NCBI GenBank assembly: GCA_018398765.1
Contig: JAHBMJ010001289.1
Span: 1 to 33,046 of the forward strand
DNA length: 33,046 nucleotides
Direction of reading: 5' to 3'
Source: Chromera velia
Taxonomy: Eukaryota; Sar; Chromeraceae
This document shows, one piece after another, positions 10,363-20,702 of this stretch; the stretch's first letter is position 1, and each line of letters begins with the position of its first letter. The notes below the pieces were generated by a model. The model was not told the DNA's origin, searched no databases, and was given only the letters and a program-made list of their open reading frames with translations. Position numbers and translations under genes: made by a program.

Positions 10363-11899
10363 AGACCCCCCATCACCGAGAGCATAACATGCAGGAAGAA
10401 GCGTCAAAGCAAGTGGGGAGGGAGGGAGGGAAGTTAGGAGGGTGAGGGAGGGGTGTGATGTCACTTAGAGCTTTTGGCCAATTAGATGGAAAAGAAGAAT
10501 CAATTCTTGCTGCTGTCATCGGCACTTTCAGCAAAGCATCGATTACCATGCCAACGCATCGAGACAGAAAGTCAAGGTCTGTCCAAGTCTGGCGGCAACG
10601 AGCTTAAAATTCAATGTTCATAGAGGGAAGAGAGGCAAAAAATTGACACTCCTCTTCCTGCTCGGACAAGGTGTTTGTCTTCACTGTTTTGTAAGTCTGT
10701 GAGGCAGGGCTACCAGTTCAGGCAGCACCAACGAGGAGTATTCTCCATCATCTTCCTTGAAAGTAATATAGAAGTGACAAACAACCAAAATCTGTTATAG
10801 CTGTCAAGCCCACTCCGACCAGAGGGCCACTCGCACGGTTGAAGGTTCTTAATTAATTTGAGCGTCTTCTGAAAGACCTCCCTAATTCAAGCCTCTGTAA
10901 GATTAGCCTGTGCATCTAAAGTTTTATACTTACACTAGCCGAATGAAAACTGTCGGTGCTTGTATAATCTCTTGTATGCTACTTCAAAACTGGAATTAAA
11001 CTTGAAAAGCATAACCTAGAGTATAATCTAGAGCATAACAAAGAGTTGAGCAATAAAGCTGGCTCATTGCTGCATGGCTCAACTAAAGTACATCTTTTCA
11101 TATAAAAGCTAAATTCAAGTTAAATTGTTTCCACTGTTGATCTTTATAGACTTACTTGTAAGTCTAATTTAATCAAAACTCATGCACCTACAACATTAAT
11201 TCACTTAATTCAATTTATATAGTCTAAATTTATGTTTTATTCATTTTGAATCTTTGATCTAGATTTTGATCTAAATTCTGAGTCACCTTGACTCATTTAA
11301 ATCCTATTGTACCTTTTTTAAAGTTGAAGCTGTAAAGGTACTTTTAGCTTTAGTTTTTGCTACATAGATCACACTATCAAGAAAATTAAATTCATCCAAG
11401 TTGGATTAAATTACCGGCCGAAAAAAGTAAAAAGATTTAGATCAAATCATAAGAAAAAGTAGAAGAAAAATTAAAAAGATTAAAAAAAAATTAAAATAAA
11501 TTAATATTTAATATACTCAGTACAGTATATAAAAATCTCTATAAAGTAATTTCATATTGTCATAAATGTATCAGATACTGCTTCAATACAGGTAGATGTA
11601 CTAGGCAACACAGGACGAAACATTGCATATACATATGAAATAACATGAAACACAATATTAAGAGTTCACTTAGAGATTGCGTATTCCCTCTGTTGGCATG
11701 TTACCGGCCTGTACAGTCACCGTGGTAACTCTTCATCAGAATCGGAAGATTCTTCAGGAATCTCCCCCTCTGCTTCCGTACATCATCTTGCACAACGGTT
11801 TAATTTAAGTTTCTTTCTTTTATGTGAGTGGTGACCGGCCCTTCTTCTTGTTTTTTTCTTTTTCTGCTTTCTTTCGCATACTTTCAATTCCCTTTTCAA
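10363..11899. other. Gene-free, AT-rich stretch
   Basis: The first 100-150 bases are probably 3' UTR of the coiled-coil gene. From about 10780 to 11680 the DNA becomes clearly AT-rich, with repeated TATAATCTAGAG-like and TTGATCTA words. I see no coding frame, RNA gene or element ends. Confidence 0.5.
10414..10430 (+). other. G-quadruplex motif downstream of the coiled-coil gene
   Basis: Four G-runs with single-A loops (GGGGAGGGAGGGAGGG) begin about 50 nt after the stop codon, so probably lie in the 3' UTR on the sense strand. Confidence 0.55.
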
Positions 11900-12613
11900 T
11901 TACAGATCCCAGACTCCCAGAGTTGCAAAGCCAGAAACCTGTCCAGTCACCACCCCCTCTGAGTTGCTTGCAGTGATGGTATCCGTTGAGACAGATGCAA
12001 TGTGATAATCAAAATCTGCAACCAAAGTTTCATTTTTATTAGGCTACCACTGCTTTAACTTAAAAGCCGGAGGTCGGACGACTTTATTGAGAACAAAGGA
12101 AGCATTCAACGCATACAGCCCCCTCTTTTTCAATTTGTGACGACCCTCTCGTTCAGTCAGATGACCAAAGCCCTCCTTCCCCACTATTGCCTTTCTTTAA
12201 TTATGATAAAAGGTCCCGCCATCATGGAGGTTACACTGCTGCTTCACAAGTTTGTCACGCCCCGTCTTGGAACTGGAAATCCAAGGATTTCCGACGGGAT
12301 TGACAGGTACTCCTCCACCTGCTTAAGGCTGTACCACAGGTTGAGCCCAAATTTGGCCCATGGCGCCCCCCAGGTGACCTTGAAATCACTCAAATACAGT
12401 CAAAATTCGTTGAAAATGCCGGGATCAACTGGCTCCCCGACGATGGGGGCAACTAAGGCTTGGTTTGTCTCAGTGCAACGCACACCAAAACAAGCCAAAC
12501 CTGTGGTGGCTACCCACTATGTCCACGGGAGCTACCTCTGCCTTGCAGAGCTTTCTGTGAGTTTTCCAATCGGCTTTTTGGCATTCTTCAGAACAGTAGG
12601 CTCGGCTCATGCA
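11900..12613 (-). pseudogene. Broken MYND-type zinc-finger reading frame
   Basis: Read leftward from 12613 (after an intron-like AG), the DNA encodes CMSRAYCSEECQKADW, then H-x3-C. This is the C-terminal half of a MYND zinc finger, a protein-interaction module. A possible donor GAG|GTAGCT follows at 12536/12535. Downstream, one frame from about 12318 to 11900 looks coding (words such as NLHDGGTFYHN and LTEREGRHKLKKRGLYALN) but holds two in-frame stops, TAA at 12197-12199 and TAG at 12044-12046, and ends with TAA at 11900-11902. I could not place the first Cys pair with confidence; a C-x2-C is possible near 12860. The MYND call rests on motif spacing. The rest is unidentified, and I cannot join the blocks by splice phase. 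Confidence 0.45.
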
Positions 12614-12994
12614 CTATCTATATCTGCATATACACACAGTCAATCAGACAAAGAGTGACAATCAGGAATGCAGAGTCATTCAATTGCGAGCAAACAAAGT
12701 CCGAAAGACCGGCAAAGAAACAGTGTTTTTTCTTTTTTTCTCTTAAGAGAAGCACACTGTCAGGCAAAGACTGTCAGTGAGGCCGAAAACATGTCCCTCC
12801 TATCAAGATGGGAACGGCGTACGCTTCCTACCTAGGTTCGAATGGGATATATACGGCCACACTCTGCAAAACACTAACAATCAGAAATTCTACTTAAAAA
12901 TTCTTTACAGCTGATTCTTGACTCACTTGTTCCTTCATGCTTTATCTTTGCCCTTTTTCTTAGACCGGCTGACTCTTCGGTTGTCTATCTGCAG

Positions 12995-13153
12995 GCAATC
13001 AAGAAGGAAGCTTCAGACGTGAGAGCATATAGGCTTTCATTTCGGTAAGAGTGGATACTCCGACGTTGAAGTAGGAAACAGTGCTCTGTGGTTGAACATC
13101 GCTCCAGAGGACCACGTACAGAGAATTGAAGAAATTCGCAAAACGATCTCAGA
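12995..13153 (+). pseudogene. Exon-like fragment of unknown family
   Basis: A coding-looking block lies between an acceptor (tatctgcag|) and a strong donor (|gtgagt). It reads AIKKEASDVRAYRLSFR in one frame, then continues one base later as SGYSDVEVGNSALWLNIAPE and EDHVQRIEEIRKTISE. The frame change needs one extra base near 13045, or a very short intron (gtaagag to aaacag). I do not recognise the family. It may be an exon of a decayed gene divergent from the MYND remnant. Confidence 0.25.
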
Positions 13154-13221
13154 GTGAGTCATGCAGATGACGAGCGCTACTGACAGTCTGCTGATGTTCT
13201 TTCAAGTTCTTAGGTCCAAAC

Positions 13222-13777
13222 AGTAGATTGCTCCTGTTTCGCTTGCCAAAAGAATGAGAAAGAAAAAGAGAAGGAAAAAAAAGAACGGAAAGCTCAGAGA
13301 GAAAAGAGAAAAACGGACGAGAGAAAAGCTTTGCAAGAGCAGGAAGAGGCAAAGAGAGAGAAAGTAGAATCGACAGTAAGAAAGCGAGAACACGAACAGG
13401 CGATACAAGGAAAAAGGAACCAGGGAAAGAAGGGATCAAAAGTGGCCAGGACAATCATAATAAAAGCTTCGAGGACTCAAAAACGAGCGATGAACAAACT
13501 GGCATGCAGTCGCTGAGACACAGGCAATTCGGGAAAGATCTTCATTCAGAAGAATCAATTCAATTTCGATACTACTCAAGAGATGGGTCAAGAAGCAGAG
13601 CAATCTCAGAGACGCACGATTTTGAAAGAAAAACAGGAGGAAGAGGGGGTCCGACAAGACGAGAGACAAAAACGAGAGCACGGAAACAGGAAAGGAAAAA
13701 GGGGAAAGGATGAAAAAGGACGGGAAAGATCGAGGATGAGGGAAGCGGCTTGGTCTGCACTGAAGGACCTTCGGTAG
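13222..13777 (+). pseudogene. Lys/Glu/Arg-rich coiled-coil frame with one TGA
   Basis: One frame stays open from an acceptor-like site near 13213 to a stop at 13775-13777, apart from a TGA at 13514-13516. The product is dominated by K, E, R and Q (for example EQEEAKREKVESTVRKREHE) and ends MREAAWSALKDLR. Purine-rich DNA gives such frames by chance, so coding status is doubtful. The two less biased segments, KVARTIIIKASRTQKRAMNK and the C-terminal end, are the only argument for a gene. Confidence 0.25.
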
Positions 13778-14345
13778 AGCTTACTAACTGGCAACGTTTC
13801 CACCCTAAAACAGGCTAGCTCTTAAATTTTTCATCTGACAAGCTTCTGTCTCTCCCTGTCTTTCAACTCGGGTTCGTTCTTTCACTGTTAGCCGCTCCCC
13901 TTTCCATTCACTTTTTTGCTTCCATGCCTCTTCATTGCCTAGTCAGTCTGCCAGTAGCACTCTTTTTCTTACATACACCTCTTTGCTTCCCTGCTTCTGC
14001 CTGATGTTCTCTTAAGTGCCCCTGTCTTTCGCCTTCTCCTCCTTTTTTCCCTCTTCTCTTGTTTGCTTCTGTACTTTTTGCCCTCTTCTCTCTCCTCTTC
14101 TTCTCTTTGTCTTCTATTCTCTGTTTCTCTCCCTTTCTTCCAGGATATTTTTTTGTTTTCTTGCTCTCCTCTCGATCCCTCTCCTCTGTCTCTGGCTCTC
14201 TCCTCCAGTCTAGTTTAATTGTATTTGTCTCTCAGACACCTCCCCGTCTGTCCTGCCTGCCTTCTTGAGAATCTGTTAGGCTACTTTTTCTCTTCGTTTG
14301 AGACTTCTTTTCTTTACCCTCTCCCCTTTTCTTCCCCTCCTCTCT

Positions 14346-15184
14346 CCCCTGTTCTTCTTTGGCCTTCCTTTTTCTTCTTCTTTGGATTCTCTCCCCTGTT
14401 CTTCTTCGGCCTTCGTTTTTTTTCTTCTTTGGATTCTCTCCCCTGTTCTTCTTCGGCCTTCCTTTTTCTTCTTCTTTGGATTCTCTCCCCAGGGCCTGTT
14501 CTTCTTCGGCCTTCGTTTTTTTCCTTCTTTGGATTCTCTCCCCAGGGCCTGTTCTTCTTCGGCCTTCGTTTTTTTCCTTCTTTGGATTCTCTCCCCTATT
14601 CTTCTTCGGCCTTCCTTTTTCTTTTTCTTTGGATTCTCTTCCCTGTTCTTCTTCGGCCTTCGTTTTTTTCCTTCTTTGGATTCTCTCCCCAGGGCCTGTT
14701 CTTCTTCGGCCTTTGATTTTTTTCTTCTTTGGATTCTCTCCCCTGTTCTTCTTTGGCCTTCATTTTTTTCCTTCTTTGGATTCTCTCCCCTGTTCTTCTT
14801 CGGCCTTCGTTTTTTTCCTTCTTTGGATTCTCTCCCCAGGGCCTGTTCTTCTTCGGCCTTTTTCCTTCTTTAGATTCTCTCCCCAAGGCCTGTTCTTCTT
14901 CGGCCTTCGTTTTTTTCCTTCTTTGGATTCTCTCCCCAGGGCCTGTTCTTCTTCGGCTTTCGTTTTTTTCCTTCTTTGGATTCTCTCCCCTGTTCTTCTT
15001 CGGCCTTCGTTTTTTTCCTTTTTTGGATTCTCTCCCCTGTTCTTCTTCGGCCTTCGTTTTTTTCCTTCTTTAGATTCTCTCCCCAGGGCCTGTTCTTCTT
15101 CAGCCTTCGTTTTTTTCCTTCTTTAGATTCTCTCCCCAGGGCCTGTTCTTCTTCGGCCTTCGTTTTTTTCCTTCTTCTTTGGAT
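14346..15184. repeat. Pyrimidine-rich minisatellite, 47/53-bp units
   Basis: About 17 head-to-tail units are built around TGTTCTTCTTCGGCC, a T-rich run, and CTTTGGATTCTCTCCCC. Spacing between successive TTCTTCGGCC words is 47 bp, or 53 bp where AGGGCC is inserted before TGTTC. Because 47 is not a multiple of three, the same peptide (LRFFPSLDSLPRACSSSAF-like) recurs in all three plus frames, and a basic one in the minus frames. These long frames are a repeat artefact. Confidence 0.93.
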
Positions 15185-15515
15185 TCGATGTACCGCGTTC
15201 AAGACCCTTCCTCCGGTGCATCAATAAACCCGATTCAAAAAGCCGTGTTCTGCTGCCTCGAATCTGGGACAGGCATAGAACCGGTCCTTTCTGAACTTTT
15301 ACGATCTGTCTGAGGACTGACCGGCGAACATCGAGCAGCAGTCTGAATTGATCGAGCAGAGAAACCATACATGCAGCGCTTTGCAGATCGAAGAGAATAA
15401 AAAAAGATAGTGCTTTGAGAACTCTCGTAATGTCTGACCTCCATTGCCCGGTCTCCCTCTTGAGCTCTAGATGCCCTCCCGGTCTCTCGATATCTGCATC
15501 GTGCATGAGATCCAT
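15123..15515 (-). CDS. Hypothetical protein, uncertain
   Basis: Open frame of 130 residues starting MDLMHDADIERPGGHLELKR. Its first 110 residues have mixed, helix-compatible composition (for example MVSLLDQFRLLLDVRRSVLR) and no obvious repeats. The last 20 or so read into the minisatellite and are basic. I recognise no family. No splice sites, promoter or paralogue support it, so it may be a chance frame. The 400 bp to its right (15516-15914) hold CTGTCTGT-type repeats and no other gene. Confidence 0.25.
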   Translation of the reverse strand: MDLMHDADIERPGGHLELKRETGQWRSDITRVLKALSFFILFDLQSAACMVSLLDQFRLLLDVRRSVLRQIVKVQKGPVLCLSQIRGSRTRLFESGLLMHRRKGLERGTSNPKKKEKNEGRRRTGPGERI

Positions 15516-15914
15516 CGATCGATTAAATCAAGAGAGCAGACCTGAGCATGCAGACCAAAGGACTCACATGTATACCGACCATGTACGTTGAAGCAAGAAG
15601 CAAGTGTGATCGATTCACAAGTGTCTCAAAACTTTTTATACATACGTGTCTGTCTATCTTAGTTTCCATGTACTGAACTGAATGTCTGTCCATCTCCTCA
15701 TCCCTCCAGCTGTCTTTCTGTCTGTCAGCCTCTCTGTTTGTTTGTCTGTTACTGCCTACGAATTTAATTCTCTTTTCTCACTCGAGATCTGCGCTTGAAT
15801 TTAACTGAATCAGATGAGACGTGAGGATCAGATTTATAAAAGTAGCGTCGAGAAGAGGCGGAAGGAAGAGCGCAGCCATAGGGAGTGAGTGCTACAGGGA
15901 GAATTAACCTGTGG

Positions 15915-16790
15915 CTAAGGCGCCCGGACAAGAAAAGGGATTCTCATAAAAGGGCTGAAAAAAGAGAGGATGAGGAAGTCTGACACCTGTTTTCCTGTAT
16001 ACAGACCTTCTTTGAGTAGTTCTAGAACTCGATCTTGATTTCCAACATATCTGTAGAGCCAGAGATTCCCTCTATAGGCCTCTTCTTTGGATTCCATCTC
16101 AACCCCCTCGACCCAGCCCGCCTCTCTCGCCTTCTCCACCCCAATTTCATGTATTCTATCATGACACGCGCGACACAGCGATATGCATTTGCCGAAAAGA
16201 GCTGCTAGCACCCCCAACTCTAGCAGGTCTTCATGTAGGCATTGCGGCCTCTCTTCATCTTTTTCGTCAGCCGCAGGAGCATCACGGGTTGCTGAGAGGA
16301 GACTCAGTTTTATGGCCTCGTCTGCTGCTAAAATGGTTGAGGGGAGGGAATCGCCCCCTTCTTCACCCTGTACACCCTCAGCGTGACCCTGTGCGCCCTC
16401 AGCGTGACCCTTTACGCCCTCAGCGTGACCCTGTCCGCCCTTAGCGTGACCCTATCCGCCCTCAGCATGACCCTGTGCGCCCTCAACGTGACCCTGTACG
16501 CCCTCAGGGTGACCCTGTGCGCCCTCAGCGTGACCCTGTGCGCCCTTAGCATGACCCTGTCTGCCTTCAACGTGACCCTGTCCACCCTCAGTGTGACCCT
16601 GTCCACCCTCAGCGTGACCCTGTCCGCCCTTAGCGTGACCCTGGTTCCCGCTTTCAGGATGCAAACCCATCCAGATGGGGGAGAGCGGATGGATTCTTTT
16701 TTGGAGAGAGGGAAGGAGGGATATAGGGCTCAGGTTGGACGGGTGCTGGCTCGTGGTGCCATGTGCGCTTCCGTTCTTTTGCCCCCCCAA
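15915..16790 (-). pseudogene. Heptapeptide-repeat plus HNH-like frame with a stop
   Basis: Read leftward, one frame runs from an ATG at 16790 through 13 copies of a seven-residue repeat (consensus QGHAEGG) into a unique C-terminal part. That part contains LFGKCISLCRACHDRIHEIG. The C-x2-C-H-x3-H portion resembles the C-terminal half of HNH endonuclease motifs, but the upstream Cys pair and catalytic His are not evident, so nuclease activity is not claimed. A TAG at 16452-16454 stands where other repeats have CAG or AAG, splitting the frame. The segment 16451-15915 is open without a stop. The repeats being in frame with the unique domain suggests a real fusion that has lost one codon. Start and possible introns upstream are unknown. 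Confidence 0.45.
16376..16642. repeat. 21-bp tandem repeat, about 13 copies
   Basis: Units with consensus CCTCAGCGTGACCCTGTGCG vary mainly at three positions. The period of 21 keeps frames open on both strands (plus: TLCALSV; minus: QGHAEGG). The minus frame is preferred because it joins an HNH-like domain. Confidence 0.92.
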
Positions 16791-17814
16791 AACATATATC
16801 CCTTCAGAGGCATGGTGTAGGGGGGAGTACTGTAAGAGGTGGGAGGCACCGACTCTCTATTTCCTCTTAGACCTTCCGGCCTCAGTTGGATACATGGTTT
16901 CTTTCACGGTTTGCACAAATAAGAATTGACCTTCCACTCGCTCGTATTTGAAATTCTGCGTCCTCCTGCAGGCTCACTTTGCCGATTGAGCCACACCCTG
17001 CATGTAATGAAGCGGGCAATGTGGATGAACAGAAAAAAGAATTAAGCATACATGCAGACTCTAAAAGGCAACAAAAGAGGGACTTGTATCTTTGGACAGA
17101 TATACATATAGACAGATGGACGGATAGGAAGGCAGACAGACATACAGGAATGAGAGAGTGAAAGGAAATTGATGCCATTGGGAAATATGAATACAAACTT
17201 GCTGATCCATGCATTGGGTTCATTTCTTGCATATGCAACTTCTTCAAGAATTTTCATTATCGAGAACGACAGCGACCTTCCATTGCTGCTCACGTCCCCG
17301 TTCTTATCACACCACTGGGGGACAGTCACTGCGGACTTGAGGGAGAACAACGTCATAGCAGCTTGGGGTAACTGTTGTGAGACCACACTGCTTCTTGCCA
17401 TTTGTATCTGCTGCTGTGGCTATATGCCCATGCAACGCTCTCCATCCCCCCCCCGTTGGGTCGTCCTGGGGACACCGAAGCCCCCCTCTATCTATAAAGC
17501 TGTTCCGCAGGGGTCCTGCCCCATGCACATCCGGAAGACAGGGTGTGGGGGGCAGACAGACTGGGGGGGGGGGGAAGTATGCATCCGGGATGAAATCGCG
17601 GACCGTGTGGCGTCATTGGAATGTGCGTTAGTGGTTGTGCCTGAGGTGGGGCACTGAAGTCTCTTAGTTGTTCTGCTACTAGGCTGCAGGCTGTGGGACT
17701 GGATTTAGGTTCAGGTTGACGGACTGTCTTTGCATAGGAAGGAAGGACATCCTTCCGCCTGGAGGATGGGGAAGAAGAGGAGGGCGGGCAGTGGAAGGCG
17801 TTCCTGTAGTAAAA
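16791..17814. other. No supportable gene; simple sequence only
   Basis: The stretch contains GACAGATGGACGG-type repeats (about 17096-17150) and a run of twelve G bases near 17563-17574. A 162-codon plus-strand frame at 17169-17657 has no recognisable domain or splice context and is not called. Confidence 0.4.
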
Positions 17815-17951
17815 ATCATTTTAGACGTGGGCGGGTACTATTAAATGTTGGTGCGTCTATGGCGATATGTGAGAGTCAATTGGCAGCGAAGTTCGGGGTA
17901 GAGACTTTGAAGGAGTGTGAGTGTTGTTTGAGATCAAGAGGGAAATACTAA
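17815..17951 (+). pseudogene. Retropepsin-like remnant (LTR-retroelement protease)
   Basis: The peptide GRVLLNVGASMAICESQLAA, followed by KFGVETLKECECCLR, matches the layout of retroviral-type aspartic proteases around the catalytic D-[ST]-G-A loop. Here the motif is N-V-G-A: the catalytic Asp codon GAT would have become AAT. No flap region or RT follows in frame, so this is an inactive fragment. It suggests that the ground into which the YR element inserted is itself old transposon debris. Confidence 0.35.
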
Positions 17952-18087
17952 AAGACCGAAGCTCACCTGAGGCTTGACCGGACATCTGCAGATTGATTCA
18001 GTCGGGTCATCAGCTACAGAAGTACAGCAACTTGGAGTCTTGGGAAAAGTTCCACAAAGCTTTTTGAATGCCTGTGTACAGTTGTGC

Positions 18088-18310
18088 GGTGACGCACAAA
18101 GAAGAAATCGATCGACAGATGAACAGTCTGAGTGTTGCACAACCTGCTACTGTAAATCAATCTACAAAATCACCTGCCTGTGAAGTTGGACAATTACTGG
18201 AATCTATGGATCGTTACAAATTTGCGCATTTGATAAAGATCCTGGTGGTGACGCGCAAAGAAGAAATCCTATGTATCGATCGACAGTCTGATGAACAGTC
18301 TGAGTGTTGC
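18088..18310. repeat. Imperfect duplication containing the target site
   Basis: Two copies, offset by 172 bp, share GGTGACGC[AG]CAAAGAAGAAATC, then CGATCGACAG, GATGAACAGTC and TGAGTGTTGC. The first continues into CAACCTGCTACTGTAAATC; the second is interrupted at that point by the YR element. The first copy therefore serves as an internal empty-site reference. Confidence 0.7.
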
Positions 18311-18311
18311 A
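18301..18311. repeat. Left 11-bp flanking duplication of the YR element
   Basis: TGAGTGTTGCA, identical to 26045-26055 beyond the right end. Confidence 0.7.
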
Positions 18312-18474
18312 TGAATAAGCAACGCCGAGCCTGTGAGGCCAGCCTGCGTTTAGGTGTACAGGCCGTACACGGAGGCTTCACAGCTAATGAGCACCCAAGG
18401 AACGGCTCAATCCTACGTGTAACGGAACCAAAAGACATAAAGTCTACTCAGTTCTGTTTCAAACCGACGAATTC
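18312..18474 (+). repeat. Split direct repeat A1 (left terminus)
   Basis: 163 bp, the same length as A2 at 25517-25679, with 12 mismatches, all transitions. Homology stops at GAATTC. Confidence 0.9.
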
Positions 18475-18655
18475 TAGACGTCTGTTGGTTGTGAAAAGCG
18501 CACGGATCCCCTGAGATCTTCAAAGAACCAAACCGAGTTGAAATATGGCTCTAAGTTAGTTCAGAACTCTGAACCAACTTGAAAAGACACGTCTCTCTAT
18601 GTCAACTGCTCACGTGTTGCAGTAGGCTGTCCTTATTGACCCCCTCCTCCACTCT

Positions 18656-20702
18656 GTGCTTGCAGAGACGAAGGCAGCGAAGGCGGCGGCCAAGAAGAAG
18701 GCCGATAAGGTGCGCAAAGCATTGGAGGAGGCTGTGGCGCTTGCGGAGAAGCTCGAGAAAGAAGCCGCGGAAGCGGACCCTGATGCTGTTCCACAGGAAC
18801 CCCAGGCTCAGCAACAAGAGCCAGCCCAGAATCAGGCTCTCGCTTCGGAGGCTCTTGTGGCTTCCTTATAGGCGCTGGCCAAAGCCAAAGCCAAGAAATC
18901 AAAGAAGAACGAACCTTCACCCCCAATCTCTAAGGAAGATGCCGCATTGCTGTTGAAGATTGTAGAACAGCAGCAGCAGGCACCCAACACCCAAGCTGGG
19001 CAGAACGATCCACTTGCCGGCACTGGTGGGGAAGGAGAGAAGGGCGAAGTTGAGCTTATCGGCGAAGGAGGCCCACTGCCCGGCGCGAACACAAAGAAGC
19101 GTGGGCAGGCAAAGGCCGGTCTCAGCATGGGAGCAGCGGCTAAGAAGAAGGCCTTGGACCTCGATACGGCTGCGCACGCTCTGACCGAACAGTGGGACGC
19201 CTCATTTGACGACACCAGGGCTATCCTGCAGGCCGCCATGGAGAATCAGGAAGGGATTCCAACATCCCCCACCAGATCCCCCATCTAAGCACCTTCTTTC
19301 ACCCTCCTTCCCTCAATCGCAGCCGAACACCCTGTGCTTGCTGCCCTTCTCCCACGTCTGCGTCGGGATCAACCCCTGATTGCCCTGGTTTTGACTGATA
19401 CGGTAGCCCCTCTCAGTACTCCTCACTCAGATTTGAGAGACCCAATCAAGCCGGGCATCTCTCGTCATCAGGCAAGGAGATTCCTTGGTGATGATGCTGA
19501 CCCAACCTCTATTGCACGAAAGTACAACTACGCCCCCCCGACGGCGTTCCCCCCGCCGGTGGGGTTTTGGGTGAGAATGCTGACTTGAGCGTCCCACGAC
19601 GCCTCCAGCACCTTTCAGGAAGCCGTCAGGCAGTCTAATTCTGCGGCGTCTAAGGCAGAGAAGGAGACGGCCTCGACGGCCATGAGAATCGCTGCAGAGG
19701 ACCTCTGCAATGTCTCTTTGGTTGGCTCTCAGATTAAAGCATGGGAAGCAGCAGATGACAGACTGGCTGAGAACCGGCCTTCCGCTGCATACCTTCTCCG
19801 TGCGTCCCTTGCATACAGAATGACGGTTCTTGCCAAGGGGGGACTCATGGCCGATGCAGTTCAGTTCTTTGCTGAAGTGCTCCCCCTCGCAGTCTTCACG
19901 TTGGCCGACATCGTGATCGAGAAGCTGGGTCTGGGCGCTAAGCTCTCAGGCCCGGTGGCCTCGCAGAGCGTGAGGAAGACAGAGACAGACATGGCCCCTA
20001 TTTTCTCCAGCCCGTCGGGAGAGAAAGGTAGTCTCAGACAGAGCTGGCCGCGTGATGGCTCCATCTGGAGGGTTGGACGGAGTGCACGCTCACCGACAGA
20101 CCCCACATGTCTCTGGTGTGATCTGCGCAGAGTTGAACTTAGAATGAAAGAGGGCAGGGCCATGATTGTCATAATTTGAGGTACCCCACTGGACTTCCAA
20201 TTACACAAAGGACAATATGCAAGTGAAATGCCACCGACAGGTGTGCAAGGACCTGGGCTTGGAATACAAGTCGGACGGTTTTTTGTGTCGCCAAGCACAC
20301 GCATATTAACACAGAGCCACGCACTGCCAGGCCACCTCAGCCTCAAAGGGAAACCTTCAGCCTTCGGCAGGGCTGTCAGCCCTCCTCCCAGCGCTTCAAG
20401 CCCTCATTCAGAAGGAGCCCTCGAAGGAGTAGAAAGATACGAATCTGATCTGTTTGTTATGTGTTACGTCTGGACTCAGAATTGCGCCAGACGGGAAAGT
20501 AGCCCCAATTTTTGGTTGCTTCGGTATGGTGACTGGAGTGAACAGAGTGAATCAAAGGAACAAGAAGTCAATTTAAAAGGATTCTGAGGAGAACTGTCCC
20601 TGATGATTGTGTCTACCTGGATGAGGATAAGACATCATTTGAGCTGACTCCCCACAAACAGATTTTGAATGCAGTCCTTCAGTCTCAGACCCTCGGGCAA
20701 TG
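18656..20702 (+). pseudogene. Gag-like frame of the YR element, broken
   Basis: From 18656 to 20179 a single frame looks coding: an Ala/Lys/Glu-rich start (KAAAKKKADKVRKALEEAVA), a Pro/Gln stretch, then mixed helical sequence such as AAEDLCNVSLVGSQIKAWEA. It is interrupted by TAG 18869-18871, TAA 19286-19288 and TGA 19586-19588, with no frame change across them. After about 20040 the coding signal moves between frames. Near 20229-20300 a C-x4-C-x13-C-x3-H pattern (CHRQVCKDLG to CRQAH) may be a nucleic-acid-binding finger. The last block, near 20588-20702, ends NAVLQSQTLGQ. There is no clear ATG; an acceptor-like ttgcag at 18658-18663 suggests a spliced leader part or loss of the start. Position between A1 and the enzymatic genes, and composition, favour Gag. 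No sequence identity is claimed. Confidence 0.5.

Noticed and set aside
12826..12850. GGTTCGAAT, resembling a tRNA T-loop
   Set aside because: No pairing T-stem, anticodon arm or acceptor stem could be built around it.
14219..15227. Long plus-strand frames rich in Phe, Ser and Leu, and basic minus-strand frames
   Set aside because: They follow the 47/53-bp minisatellite, and the same peptide appears in all three frames.
16383..16820. Plus-strand TLCALSV heptad repeat frame
   Set aside because: Shadow of the 21-bp repeat. The minus frame joins a domain-like sequence and this one does not.
17169..17657. 162-codon plus-strand frame
   Set aside because: No domain, repeat support, splice context or good start; composition is patchy with Cys and Trp clusters.
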